Of a DNA stretch of 64,000 bases, positions 1-12,503 are shown piece after piece. The DNA comes from Atherinomorus stipes. Its lineage: Eukaryota > Chordata > Actinopteri > Atheriniformes > Atherinidae. The notes under the pieces were generated by a model. It was not told the origin of the DNA, did not search any database, and saw only the letters and a program-made list of their open reading frames with translations. The position numbers and the translations under genes are program-made. The number at the start of each line of letters is the position of its first letter. The stretch's first letter is position 1. Where the stretch lies: NCBI GenBank assembly GCA_023101725.1, contig JALJCO010013654.1, forward strand, positions 1,364,001 through 1,428,000, in the 5' to 3' direction.

Positions 1-3000
1 CAGTATTGGCAATTGTGGCAACAAAAGGAGATAATGAATTTGTACTTTTTTTCTTTGCCTCCGCAACACTTAACTTGTAAAGTACCTAATAGCATACTAC
101 TGTATTTAATTACTGGACAGACCCATCGCAACACCATGCATAGGTTTCTGAAGAGCTGAATTGAAGCTCAGTTGGCAGTTCCCACTGTCGCCAACCTGTA
201 ACTATGAGCTAACCCAGAGCTAACGGGAGACAAGGTAGATCTGCAGGCTAAAGCTACAGTAAGGTGCGCTGTCAGCCGGATAAAAATCGTGGCTGAGGCC
301 TTCCCAGGAGCAAACCACAAGCCACCATCACTACTGCTGACAGTCTGTTGGCTATCAAATAAAGGATCATCCCCCGATTATGCATAATTTCAAGATTAAA
401 TACTGTAATATCTAAACGGATGTGTTATAACTCTATTAATCACAATGGGAGACATGAAAATAAATTCTGATCCTTTACCTCAGTCTCTTGAGGATATGTT
501 AGACCCACTGCACATATGCAACACATCTTCTGAACATGGAAGTGCACCGAGCTGGAATTTAGGGGCATCATTTTTATTTGGGGTAAGAAAAATCATTAAA
601 GGAAAAACAATGCTGAGACTGTGTTTCAGCATGATTCACCAGTTTATTTGGGCAGACTTAATTTAGAGTCAGTACTAGTGATTTAGGACTATTTGATCTT
701 CTAATAAAGAATAAACACAATAATTAAACCTTAAAAACAAACTGTTGTTTTCTATGAGAAGCTATATGAGTGGTCTTACTTACACGTTTACCCTCTCTTT
801 CATCCATGTTCTCCCTCTACAGACTGGTAAAACATGCCCGATCATGCACAAAAGTAGCATTTAACGTGAAAGAATTTCCTGCAAAGTGATGAATGAAATT
901 TGAGTCCAGTTCGGCCTCTTCAGTTGAGATAGAGGCATTTAATTGTTGGATTAATAGAAAATAGCAAATAAGAAATGCATGGTGTCAGTAACCATTTACA
1001 ACAACATCTTGGACGTGGTGTTTTGGAAATATTTTTTGGTCGATTATATTGTGGTGCAATGCATTTCAGTTTTCTTGGAGACGTCAGTCTTGTTGCTCTT
1101 CATGCTCAAAAAAAAAAGTAGAGAGGATATACGTGTGTGTGTATTTGTGCAGTGTGTAGTTTATTTACAAGGGCTGAAGCTCATTACTGAGGGTATTGGA
1201 ACCCATGCAACTCACCCAGAGACATAAGCACACTAAGTCAGGCTCAAGCAGTTGAAAACATACAAACACAGACACACACACTCCATGTTCCTTCTCAGTA
1301 TTACAGATAGGATGCTGGCCCCCCTGCAGCATTACCTGAAGCCAAGTCAGAGGGCACTATTAAAATTCAACATGCTTTTGCCAATGCTCCCATCCACCGC
1401 CCACCCCCCCCCATGACCCAGGAAGTCTTTAGCATTCTGCTCATACACAAAACACAGCAACTAGAGCTTACACAACCCTTCCACATCCTCAAACCTGCTC
1501 TCTGCACAGAATAATTTTCTAAGTTATCAGTGTGTTTGTTTATTTTCTAAAAATGCTGTGAAGCAGAGGCATTCTCTGTCGACATAGAGCATCTTTCTGT
1601 TTACTTCTTTCTCTGTCTCCTCTTCTCTTTTGAGGTTCAAGGACACTGCACTCTGATAGAGGCAGAAACTGCTGCACCATACTTCAACATTTTTTTCCTG
1701 TTATTAAGTGTCTGCTTTATAAAACATTCTGCTGCCTTTTACAATGAAGTAAAGAAAATAAATAATAACAAGGCAGGGGTTATTCATTTGGGGGAGTGGC
1801 ACCAAAATTCAAGTCAGTTCATCTCATTCCTCAGAGACTTATGGTAGAAGTGAAATGAATTACAGGGCCAGGAAGTGTAAGGGTTGATGGAAGAGGGGCT
1901 TATAGATGAGCTAGAATTGATTATATGGGTGGGCTTGTCTGTTGTTGTTCACTGCACCAAGAAAAATGTAAAAGATGACAAATAATTTAGGTCTTTATTC
2001 AGTTATTTTATTCATGATTTCTATTAACTGACAATGAAAATTTTCCAAAAGTGATGGGAAAGAGCTTTCATTTCCAAGAGAGCACAAAAGTGGTCATGCA
2101 GTCTGTAGATCAGCCATGTTTGGTATCAGATTAGAAAGTAAAAAAACAATCTAATATTGCACTGGAACACTTTGTAAGCACAAGATAAATGACTGCTGAA
2201 CCAAGTCAACTTTTAGTCTTGAGTTTAGGCTATAATTTAACCTAATACTGTTGTTTCAAACACAGGATGTAGACTAATTTTTGTTCATACACTGTTAGAT
2301 CTCAGCATGTACAACCCCAACACAGGCTCTGCCTGTCTAAGACAGACCTATTTCCCCTTAAAACTTGATTAAGTCAGTTCTCCTCCAGCTGTTTTCCAGC
2401 GTTTTCTTGCCCCTGATCAAACTTTTAAAAAAACAAAAACAAAATCTGTTACTGCCATCATTACAAAGTTAATCATTTTCATGAAATGGTAAAATATCTC
2501 AGTTTCAACATCTGATGAATTGTTTATGTTCTATTGGTAATAAAATATGGGTTTATGAGGTCTGTAAATCATTTAAGTTTGTGTAAAATATAAATGAAAA
2601 CAAACTCAGATGATCCAACTCATTTAGAGCGAAGCTGCAGCAGTGGGGCAGTAGACAGCCATCTTTATCGTGTGCTTTAGATTTTGAACTAGAATTGTTA
2701 TATGAATTTCACTGCACAAATATTACAGCAAACCTCATTAAGAGCAGATTTTATATCCATGGAAAAATTTGAAAAAATAGTATTCCACACAACTCCAGCA
2801 GCGATAGAGAGGATGAAATGCAACCTATCAATTTAGGTCCTCTCTTGCCTTTTTGTGCTTGTTGTTTGCCTAATTTTTTTCAAAATTGCTTTTGAATTTC
2901 TGCTTGTAATATTGTATATGTTCATTTACACGCTGCATGCGCGTACCATGTCAGGCATTTTACTAGGTTAGATAAAGCATGCCTGCAGATGAAGTGCATG

Positions 3001-4102
3001 GTGATTTTTTTCTGTTCATGACTGGAAATGCATTTGAATCTTAGAGAACACACTTCTATATATCCATGCAGTTATTTATCGAAAGAGCCAAGCTGATGCA
3101 GCTTTGCAAAGAAACCATTCTGTCTGGCAGGGAAAAAGGAGAGAGAGAGGAGGCACTCATGAAGATTTCAGCAGAGCCCAGTACCTTTGAAATAGTTCTT
3201 TTCAAAAGCTCCATGGCGTGTATCCATACATATTTCATCTCTATTGCTCTGTGCATGCTCAGAGAGGCAATGGGAATTATTTATGTGGTCCGAGAAAAGA
3301 GGAAGATAAAGGAAAAGAGAGATACAGAAAGAGACAGAGGCAAAAAGACAGGTCTGCCAAAAAAAAAAAAAAAAAAAAAAAAAAACCTCATCACAGATTA
3401 TGGAGGGCAGAAGCCAAAGAGATACGTGCTCAACTAATTAAACATCTAAATTAAGTCATTAAGTCTGCGGCCTTTTTTCATCCCACTGCCTCTGGTTAAA
3501 AATAATTAAATCTCCCCCTAAGTTTCGCTTGGATGCTCTCTTATCACTTTGCCTCTTTTTCCTCCATACCATTCTGCAGCTTTGTTTCATAATACAACTG
3601 AAAAGACGCTGGCAAGAGGCCCAAAACCCCCTCACACTGAGGGCTATTTGCGTGTAACGTTGGCACTCGCACAAACAGTTGTGTTGTTTGATGCTGTGTG
3701 AACACTCTCACAGGCCACTTGCAACGTGTCATTAAAACTGCAAACACATGCTCTTGGAGAGGCTGGGTGTAGGAAGGAAATCACACATTACGAATGTGTG
3801 AAGGCTTTGTGTACATGGAGGTTTTGAGGTTGATGTATGGATGCATGCATGCTGGGGAGGGATTAGTAAACAAAAAAGTTGCAGGTTATGCTAGCATCTA
3901 GCATCTAAAGCTGTGACGCAGCATTTGAGGCAGATCTATAGGAACAGTATGTCTTCATACATGTGTTATGGTGGCTTGTTTTGCTATTTTTGCACAGTCC
4001 CAATATGTTCCTATTGTGTTGGCATACAACAACATGGAAAAGCGCTTTCTCAAACTTGCTGTGTCACTCTTTTGAAAAGGCATGTTTCTATTTCTTTTTA
4101 CA
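1..4102. other. Intergenic, no gene seen
   Basis: AT-rich unique sequence with short CA runs and the poly-A at 3358. Short frames (for example 979-1227, 3066-3437) lack domains and consistent splice context. Confidence 0.6.
3358..3385. repeat. Poly-A tract
   Basis: There are 26 consecutive A after a purine-rich stretch; it could be the tail of an old retrocopy, but no recognisable body precedes it. Confidence 0.9.
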
Positions 4103-4110
4103 TAATTACT

Positions 4111-4970
4111 GGGGATGTTCGATATAGACTTTTTTTTACCGATATCCAATATACCGATATTGTCCATCTCTTAAATTCCGATATCCGATATCAACCAATA
4201 CAGATATATGCAGAGAGCTGTGAGGTTGTATCTCTCATATTTTGAGAGATACAACTATATTCTGCTCTGTGAGCAAAGATCCCCAAATCTCCTTAACTCA
4301 GCCAGAGTTCATTTTGGACATCTGGCTGCCATCAGATACTAGCATGTATTACTACCATATATCAGATACTAGCAGGTATCAGCCAACATGTGGCTACATT
4401 GCGGGCTTGGGCGTGGCAGACCCGGGCTAAAGTCCCCGACACAAAACTCACGTGAACCACTGTGGGCCCTTGAGCAAGGTCCTTAACCCCCACCAACTGC
4501 TCCCCGGGGGCTTTAAATAGCTGCCCACTGCTCTTAGGTCCAACCTGGAACGCAGAGAACAAATTTCCTAATTGACACACTAATTAGGATTGATAAAGTA
4601 TATCTTTTTTTTTTTTTTTGTATTAGCCAACATGTGGCTAATTATAATTGTTCTGACAACTTGGTAACTGAACCAACAACTTCAAACCAGACACATTATA
4701 AGCAGCTTAAAAGCAAGTCAGTCTGTAGCAGCAACAGCTGCACCATAGTCACATGACTCTGAAAGGAATGCTGGGATATGAAGTTCTTCCAGGGTAACAG
4801 GGACTTTTATACATGCTGGTCAAACACTGATGGGTCAACAGGTTCAAATTCTCGCGAGATTTCAAATTTTTTTTTTTTTTTAAAACTGATACCAATATTT
4901 TCAGATATCACATGTTAATGCCAATATCAGCTGATAATATCGGTAGACCGATAATATCGGACATCCTTAA
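4111..4970. mobile_element. hAT-like non-autonomous element rich in CGATAT words
   Basis: The left end reads GGGGATGTTCGATAT and the right end, reverse complemented, reads GGATGTCCGATATTATCGG after four extra bases, so the ends are inverted repeats. They are flanked by TAATTACT (4103-4110) and TAATTACC (4971-4978), a 7-of-8 match to an 8-bp target-site duplication of hAT type. No transposase is encoded. A SINE is nested inside at 4397-4624. Confidence 0.75.
4397..4624 (+). mobile_element. tRNA-derived SINE nested in the hAT-like element
   Basis: A 228-bp insert is bracketed by a perfect 16-bp direct repeat, AGCCAACATGTGGCTA (4381-4396 and 4625-4640), its target-site duplication. The head carries a degenerate Pol III B-box (GGCTAAAGTCC). 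The body has the phrase CCTTGAGCAAGGTCCTTAAC, common in fish interspersed repeats. The tail is GATAAAGTATATC followed by a T run. Family assignment is from memory only. Confidence 0.8.
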
Positions 4971-5259
4971 TAATTACCACTCCAGCATTGCCTCACTGCA
5001 GAGTTCCATATCAGCTCACATGTCAGAATAATCCTTTTCTTTTTTTCAGGTTTTTGTTTCTTTACTCTTCAACAGGGTCAATCTAAAAGTGCATTTGTAA
5101 TTCTGTCTCATCTATACGCTGTACGGTGATTCATCATAAAAATGTTCTGAAGCAGGAATTAACTAACAGAAGGCTAAATTTGTCAACACAAACAAATCAA
5201 CTTATTGTGAGTCTCACAGCTGACGTTTACTTACTGAGTGGTAGAGAAGAAGACAAAAG

Positions 5260-5450
5260 GATAAGGATGCGTGCGCGTGAAGGAGGAGGGGGAGCATATT
5301 TGTCAATTAGTATGCAAATTCATGCGAGTGCCTCCCTCAGATATCCAATCAGGCTGTCATCTCAGCAGGGGGTGCGATTATGAAGTCCCTATGAAGTGTG
5401 GCTCTCAGGCTGCTATGCAAAATAAGGGACAGGGCAGGCTGGGGACAGGA
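5260..5450. promoter_or_regulatory. Candidate conserved non-coding element with octamer sites
   Basis: Includes TTAGTATGCAAATTCATGCG (perfect octamer ATGCAAAT) and a second near-octamer TATGCAAAAT, in non-repetitive sequence of balanced composition. Conservation is inferred from motif content only. Confidence 0.3.
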
Positions 5451-8400
5451 TAACACCCTGTTAGGATGGTCGCTTCTTGTTTGATGTTTCAGATTTACAT
5501 GCACATGTAATCTTTACACGGTGACTGATACCACCTCTTTATAAGTGCTTTGAACTTAACCAGTTTAAAGATTTGTCAGGACTTTAATGTGTCTTAAAAA
5601 GCCTATAATACGGTCACCCTGAGGACAGAGAAGGCAAAAAAACAAAAAAAACATGACCACATTGTAAAAAAAAAAAAAAAACAAGACAACAAAACCGAGA
5701 ATGAAACTTTAGAAATGGCAACCACATTTTGAAAAAAAAGTCAGCAAAAATCTACCACATAAGACAAAAAAAACTTACACTGAAAAATACACAAAAGAAA
5801 AGAGATTTCAGAAAGCAGACCACTTGTTCTTTTTTATCTAGTTGTTTTTGCTGTTTTATCAAATATGTTTTATGATTTTTACTTGTGAAATGCTTCATTG
5901 TTCCATTTTTTACAAATGTTCAAAAGGAATAAAAAAAGCAGTGTTAGCTTTGATAATGCAGCTTTAATGGTGTAAACAGTTAAGTTTCCTGTTTTTTACC
6001 CCCGTAGATATGATATTAATATTATAGATAGGAGACCTGTGAATTGTTCAAAAAGAATATTTTCTGTCATTGATTCAGAAAAAGCTATTTCTGCACCACT
6101 GTATCACCCTCGCTTCATCACTCACACCTTTTCTCTTTTCCTTTATTTTGTCACTGTGTCACTTTGACTTGAATCAGTTGTGGGCATACCTGCATCTGAT
6201 GTACACACCTACTGTGTGCATATGTGCATGCGTGTGTATATGTGCGTGTGCTGTCACCACTCACTCTGCCTGTCACAAGGGGAAATGGCTCGTGAGAGAT
6301 TAAAGCTTTGTCTTGTCATAATGAAAGGTTAGAGCTATGGAGAGATCTGAGTCCAATGAAATGAGAGGGACAAGACAGAGAGAAAGAGACGAAGAGGGGG
6401 AGGGAGGAAGAAAGGGAAAAATAACAGGGGCTGTGGAAAACGAAGATCAGAGGCACTCAAGCGTCACCCTGGTGGAGTCTCGCCGTTTTTCTCCCTGAAG
6501 TCAATCAGGTGAACGACAGACTGCTGCTGACAAATATTACCTCAGACCTCCCTGTTTCTGTATTTTTCCTCTCCTATTGTTAAACCCACATATCAAAAGG
6601 TAAATACTGCTCTACCTCCACTGGATAGCTCCACAGAAACAGCAGCTGCAGAGAGAAGAACATGGCACATTTCCACAAAGCATCAAACCCTAACATATCG
6701 CATTTTGATGTCATCTTTTGGAACAGCTTTATTGTTTACAAGACAAATGTAAATACTGAGACTTCTTGAGGTGCACGTCTCTCACCTGCAGTTTACATAT
6801 GTGTCATGTCAAGCATCTCATGGCCTTCACTGCACTGCCTAATTGCCATGTAAACCCCAGTAATGGTATACCACAGCTCCCCCTAGTGGCAGATATAAAC
6901 CACTCAACCATGAAGTTATTAGATCTTCCTCTTGGTTTACTCACAATTTACAACACTGCACTTGTGCAATGTTAGTTATTGGTTGTTGAGGCAGTAAAAA
7001 GAGTTTTTACAAATATTAATCAGCTCTGACATCACTTTTTTTTGTTTTTCAACAATCAGGATAATCCTTACTTACCCGCTATGAGTGTGATTGCTACCAG
7101 CAAAAGCATTCCTTTACAAAGTGTTGTCCACGAGCTCTTCAAAGGGCAGAGTAAAAGTTGCTGAAGGGCACCTGTCCTATGCACAGGGCTCGGTTTGCTC
7201 TGAGGGGGTGACACCAAAGTGGCACTTCAGCTGAACTCAGGGATGTTTGGGATAAGCAGAATACACGCCGACTGATCATGAAGATGCTTTGACAAACAGG
7301 AGGATATAAAGAATGAGGAAAAGCTGAGGAGTGAGTGTCGCTCTGCCTCCTCTACTGTAAGTTCTTGCATTTTGAAAAAAGAGCAAATATTACAAATTAA
7401 AAGAGGAGCAGAGATATATTGATGAGATGGGACACTTCAGCAGTCATTTGGCTCTAGGCTCTTCTACATGGCACTTACTACATATTCTCATGGAAGTGGT
7501 TGAGTCCATTTAGCACTTTTCCTTATTGTCTCCACAATATAGCTTTTTAGTCTGTGAACATTCTAGTCAAAAAGGAAAAAGGTGAAACCTTTGATTGGAG
7601 AACAGCCTTGAAGGGTTATCAATTTTGAAAGCAAATAGCTGCCATCTATAGAAATGAGCATGAATTTAAAGCGTGATGTAAACTTTTGACCTTGCATGGC
7701 ATGTGTCATTCAGCATCACTGAATGAAGACTTGTCTCTACACCCCAAGCTGTTACAGAGGTAATTTACTATTCAAGAACGACTGAAGGGCAGAACATCAG
7801 TCATTATCTTTCCTTAGCACCCAGAAGATGATCTCCCCTGCAGTGTCCTAGACTAAAACATAAACGCACATGCATATGAATGCAAGCTCATATAAGCATG
7901 CATATACACATTTAAAGCGGCACAGCTCTGCAGGAGATTAGGAGAGGAGGAAGAGGAGGAGACAGCGTGTCCCGGAAAAGCTTGCAGATTTCATGTCCCA
8001 AAACGCCTCAGGCTATGTACCAGGAAGTGAGCACTTCCAGATCTCCAGCTGGATCCAGAATCCTGCTGAGTTTATGGGTACATGGCACCCACAGCAAAGC
8101 ACTTGAAAGCTCAAACAAATGAACTATAGCAACAGAATAACATCTCTATTTTTTTTTTCTTTTACTTTTACACAGCTCAATTGAAATCACATTAGTTGGA
8201 ATAAAAAAAAATGCGGTTCAGAAAGTTTATGTTTGTGTCATACAAAAGATCAGCCTGTCAGCATGATATGTTTACTGTGGTTGTGTGTGCAACTTACTGC
8301 TGTGTGGCTGATGGTTCGAGCAGCATTCAAATCTACTCGCCACTGAGGGAAACTTGTTTTGGGTGGAGAAAGATGTGTTTTGCTCCCAGTGCTCTCGCTA

Positions 8401-8689
8401 CTGTATTTTTTCTCTCTGTGCCCTTCTATTTCCGTTTCTTTTCATGGTTAGTGCAAATTGGCCTTCCCGGTGTCAGCTTAGAAACATGGGAACCCAAACA
8501 AGCTTGTATAATGCATCGGCCACCACTGGCAGTATAGCTAGCCTGAATGCCTAAAAAGAGAAAAGCCTGGCTGTTGTCTCTTCTGCTCTGCTCTGTACTG
8601 GCATTACTATTTTACAAGCAAGCAGGCTCATTACAGAACCATATGCTTGGTAACGATGAAAGCTGTGGGTGCATCACTTGTATGAGCTG

Positions 8690-9010
8690 GGATGCTTAAA
8701 TTATTAAATACACCACCGAGGCTTGATTCAGATGTGGCAGACAGCCCAGTTTTCTCTTGCTTGCGCACACACATACACACACACGGAAATGAATAAAGGC
8801 ATGGGGAAAAACTTCAAACACCTTTCCTGTGCATTTAGTGTAATGAACAATGCCTTAATTGAGACTGGCTAATTACCCAATTTCAAGATAATTAATATGA
8901 TCCTAATTAGCATATGTAAATGGGACGTTGCATAATTGAGAATCCCTGTTTTGAATTAGACGCCTCTAAAGTGAACCTGCACGTGAAAAGGTACAAAGCA
9001 GCTATTAAGA
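8690..9010. promoter_or_regulatory. Candidate conserved non-coding element rich in homeodomain sites
   Basis: CTTAATTGAG, GCTAATTACC, GATAATTAATATG, CCTAATTAGC and CATAATTGAG follow within about 100 bp (8850-8945). This is a dense homotypic cluster of TAAT cores typical of developmental enhancers. Confidence 0.4.
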
Positions 9011-9119
9011 GTTTGATGCTGCATTACAACAGGCCATCATTCAACGTGCACTGATGAAATGCTCAGCTCTGCGCAGATGTTCAGAAACATTATGGAATGT
9101 CGTTGATTATTGTTGATAT

Positions 9120-9480
9120 GTTTGTGGGACATAGCTAATTAGAAGTCATTACCTACTTATCACTTTTGTGCCACTACTTAAGCAGGAATGAAAACAATCT
9201 TGGTGCTGGAATTGCTGTAGAAAACGGGTGGCGTGCACATTCAGCATTCAGCTTCTCTGTGTCCTTGGAGCTTTGTCAGCAAAAGTGCTTCCGCAGCCAA
9301 GATGCTCTCAATGAGACGGTACAGTTATTATTATGGAAAATGCATATTTGGCGGTGTGTGTGTTGCAAATCAATTAATGCAAATTCTGCCTTTAAAAATG
9401 CATATTTCTGTCAGCAGCTGCTTCTGTGTGAGGCACTGAGTAACTGCCATGTTGTCCCAGCTAATTAAAGTCTATTAATA
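9120..9480. promoter_or_regulatory. Candidate conserved non-coding element
   Basis: AGCTAATTAGAAG, CAATTAATGCAAATTC (octamer plus TAAT core) and CAGCTAATTAAAG lie in non-repetitive sequence. Reading frames across it carry no domain. Confidence 0.35.
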
Positions 9481-9833
9481 GGGTTTCATATATATAAATA
9501 TAAATTCAGCTTATAAAAATGTATATAAAACACACACTGCTTATTCTCATTTTTCTCTTAAGTTTATCATACAGTAGAACTGCTGCACCTTCTGGTACAA
9601 TACAACCTCCAAACTGTTTGTACCTGATGCAGCTTAACAGCATGGGCTGTCTGACCCCTCACTGGTGGAATGACATGTCGTCCTCATTGTGAGACAATAT
9701 TGATCTGGTAGCAAGTGGCAGTTGACTGAGTGGGCCTGGGGGGCAGCAGTAATGGGAGGGCCAGGGGGCGTAAGGGGGCAACTGAGCACCTGGCTCACCC
9801 AGCTGGTACAGAGCCTCCTTAGGCATGCAGAGG

Positions 9834-9854
9834 ATGCTGGCTGGCTGGCTGGCT
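9834..9854. repeat. (CTGG)n short tandem repeat
   Basis: GCTGGCTGGCTGGCTGGCTG lies at the start of a CA-rich stretch (9858-10080). Confidence 0.85.
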
Positions 9855-10912
9855 GACACCCACACTGGGCCACACACACTCACACAGACTCATGCAGCGC
9901 AGACAGAAATGCACATACTCTTATCTTCTGTCATTCTCTCTCTCTGGCTCTCAAGTCATTCACACACTCCAGGCCCTGTCCAGACTTGTGGCATCAGTGC
10001 TGTCAGGACACAGGCCTCCACGCTGGAATCAATCAGCAGCGTTGTCAGTCAATGGCGCGCACACACTAACGTACACACACAAGCTGCTGCTGCTTTCTGC
10101 CTTGGCAGAAGGGGAGCATGTTGTCCTTCCAGTGTGATTTCCTCCTTTTGCCTCCCGCCTGCCATCTCCGTTCCCTCTGCCCTGTCAGCTTTGCCCCTTC
10201 TCCTTGTCAGCGGCCATATGGCTACCCTGCGCTCCTTTATGTCATCCCCTAGACTCCTTTCCCATACCTCATCCGCTTAGTGGAGCTTCACTAACAGCTT
10301 TAAATGCACCACTCGGCCTCAGGATCACTATATATATGAGCAGAACTTCTTAAAACAATACATTCAGACTTAGATATGATCTGTGGAATTTTCTTTTTCA
10401 ACATTATGTGGCTGAAGAAAATATTGCATCACTGATGTGCACATAAAACCATCCATCTTTGCTAAGAAATGGCCATATCTTTATACCTCTGGATGATATT
10501 CAACCAGCAAAGAGAAACTGAAACGGGAATATAATCAATTCATCCACAATTCATCTCCAACTGCTTGCCTTTGTTCTGTGAAATGCTTTCTACTGTATAG
10601 CTTCTCATTTCTTTTAAAGGATTATTTCATTGTTTTTGAAATGGGGTTGTATGTAATACTCAGGAGTAGACTGTGTCTTACCTGCAGCATAAAAAAGTCA
10701 GTGTGCTCTCAGGGTGGAGAATTAGAAATGAATCATGATGGATGAGCAAAGCTAAAGGCTACTCAGCTGGGGGCCATGAGAAGAATATTTCTGCCATTTC
10801 TTCCTTGAAATGCTATGAAATTTGTGAGATTTGAGCAGTTTTATGTAGAGAAATGTTCACTCTTCTCATGGCCCCCCTCCTGAGCAACTTTCACATTTTG
10901 AGACCAACAGTC

Positions 10913-11240
10913 TTAAAGGAATAGTACACCCACAGAATGATGTAACTTTATTTTCCACTTACCCTCATGGTGAGCAAGACTCTGGAGCACTTTTTTAATA
11001 TGTCAAATGCAGCTGGAGTCAGGACGACTTCTCTTTTTCCCCCAACTTTCATATAATGGAGTTTGATTGTGCCCGAGCCAAAAAGGTCCATAAAAGTCCA
11101 CAAAAACTTGTCAATATTCCTCCATACTGCTCGTCCAATGTAGTCCAAGTGTCCTGAGTGGGTAGCATCCAGAATTTGCTTACCATGAGGGTAAGTGGAA
11201 AATTAAGTTACATCATTCTCTGTGTGTACTATTCCTATAA
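10913..11240. mobile_element. TTAA-ended inverted-repeat MITE, family 1, copy A
   Basis: The first about 64 bp (from TTAAAGGAATAGTACACCC) are repeated inverted at 11176-11240, ending CTATTCCTATAA. The interior is closely related to copies at 19498-20415 and 58822-59086. It has one long left arm and a short right terminal repeat, so it is an asymmetric or internally deleted copy. It has no transposase. Confidence 0.85.
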
Positions 11241-11387
11241 AGTGGCTCCCGACGTTAGTTGTGCCGGCACGCCAGCGTGCACGATATCAGAACGATGCCG
11301 ATCACAACATTTTTAAAGGGTTACTTTAACTCAGCAATCAGGAAACTTTTTGCTTCTTTAACCTGAGAGCTCACTATCTGCTGTCTC

Positions 11388-12016
11388 TTAAAGGGATATT
11401 GTGTAAGTTCTCCTGTGTTTTATTCACAAAAACTGATTATTTGGTTCAAAAGTGTTTTTTCATTAATCAGTAATCACTCCCATCAACAAACTGAAGTGCT
11501 CCTCTAAGTTCTAAATTTGCCGTTCGTATCATTCATTTACACATCGAGCGGGGCGGCTCGGTGAAGGCTGCCATGTCGTATCGCCATGTTTTTGCATTCA
11601 AGAGAAGCGTGACAGTAGGAAAACACAGAAACTCACCGGACACACCAGAGTTTCCAGCTCAGTTCGAGGTAATGCCTTTGAAAAGTCACCGCGCTGCAGA
11701 GGGGAGAAACCAGCATCTCACTGATGCTGCATTCACGTGCAGTCGGGCAGACGGCCGTTGGTAACAAACCAGATGTCATTTTAATCAATGAAGCCGAGCG
11801 AAAGACGGTAAAACATGGGTCAGGGAAAACAATACGACATCGCCATGACAACCGAACAGATGTGGACTGATGTCACTGTAACTGACGGACCACATCTTCA
11901 CATAGAGGCCGGTGATGACTTTACATGCAGCGGATGTCGTCGGTCTGCCCGGTTTCACGCGAATGCAGCATGAAAAGTACGAGGGAGCTGCTCCCGATTA
12001 CACAGTGTCCCTTTAA
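11388..12016. mobile_element. TTAA-ended MITE, family 2
   Basis: The left end TTAAAGGGATATTGTGTAA pairs with the right end, whose reverse complement starts TTAAAGGGACACTGTGTAAT. The interior, relatively CpG-rich for this window, has no significant reading frame. It starts about 150 bp after family 1 copy A. Confidence 0.75.
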
Positions 12017-12059
12017 AGGTACGACACTGACCAACTTAACTTCTTTCTCAAAGTATTTT

Positions 12060-12310
12060 TGCCAATACTTATAAGTCTATTTGTTTATCTGATTTGCTTT
12101 ATTTATTTATTTAGTATATTTTATGTATTTTTTTTCACTTGTTTTATTGTTTTAATAAAAGCTGTTGGAGCTATAAAGAGCAACGCTTGTTCCTCTTATT
12201 GTATTTTATTCAATTTTATTTGTATTACTGAGTATTTTTTATGTGCAGCACTTTCGAGAAATGTTCTAACTTACATTTGCTTTATAAATAAAGTGGATTG
12301 GATTGCTACC
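12060..12310 (+). mobile_element. Probable LINE 3' tail
   Basis: The AT-rich sequence ends with TTTGCTTTATAAATAAAGTG followed by GATTGGATTG, the style of 3' end seen on fish L2-like elements. No coding part is present. Confidence 0.35.
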
Positions 12311-12484
12311 ACTGAAATGAGCTGGACCAGTCTGGGACCCCATGGGCTGATAGACATGATGTGAATGTGAATATGAACTATGAACGTGATGTGATAGGAA
12401 GCAGAGAGTGATGAAACATGGAGGTCCACGCCGTAATGACGAGTATAAGAGTAGGTGATGCAGTCTCCCCATCAGCAGAGGGAA

Positions 12485-12503
12485 ACAGACAGACAGACAG
12501 ACA
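12485..12503. repeat. (CAGA)n short tandem repeat
   Basis: About five ACAG units. Confidence 0.85.

Larger units (their letters stand above)
4979..10912. other. Intergenic, no gene seen
   Basis: Unique sequence with the enhancer-like blocks listed separately. An A-rich stretch at 5630-5830 has recurring short A runs. CA-rich DNA at 9858-10080 creates a 151-codon Ser/Thr/His-rich frame of no meaning. Confidence 0.6.

Noticed and set aside
9825..10280. 151-codon frame on the plus strand
   Set aside because: Ser/Thr/His-rich translation of CTGG and CA repeats; no domain or splice context.
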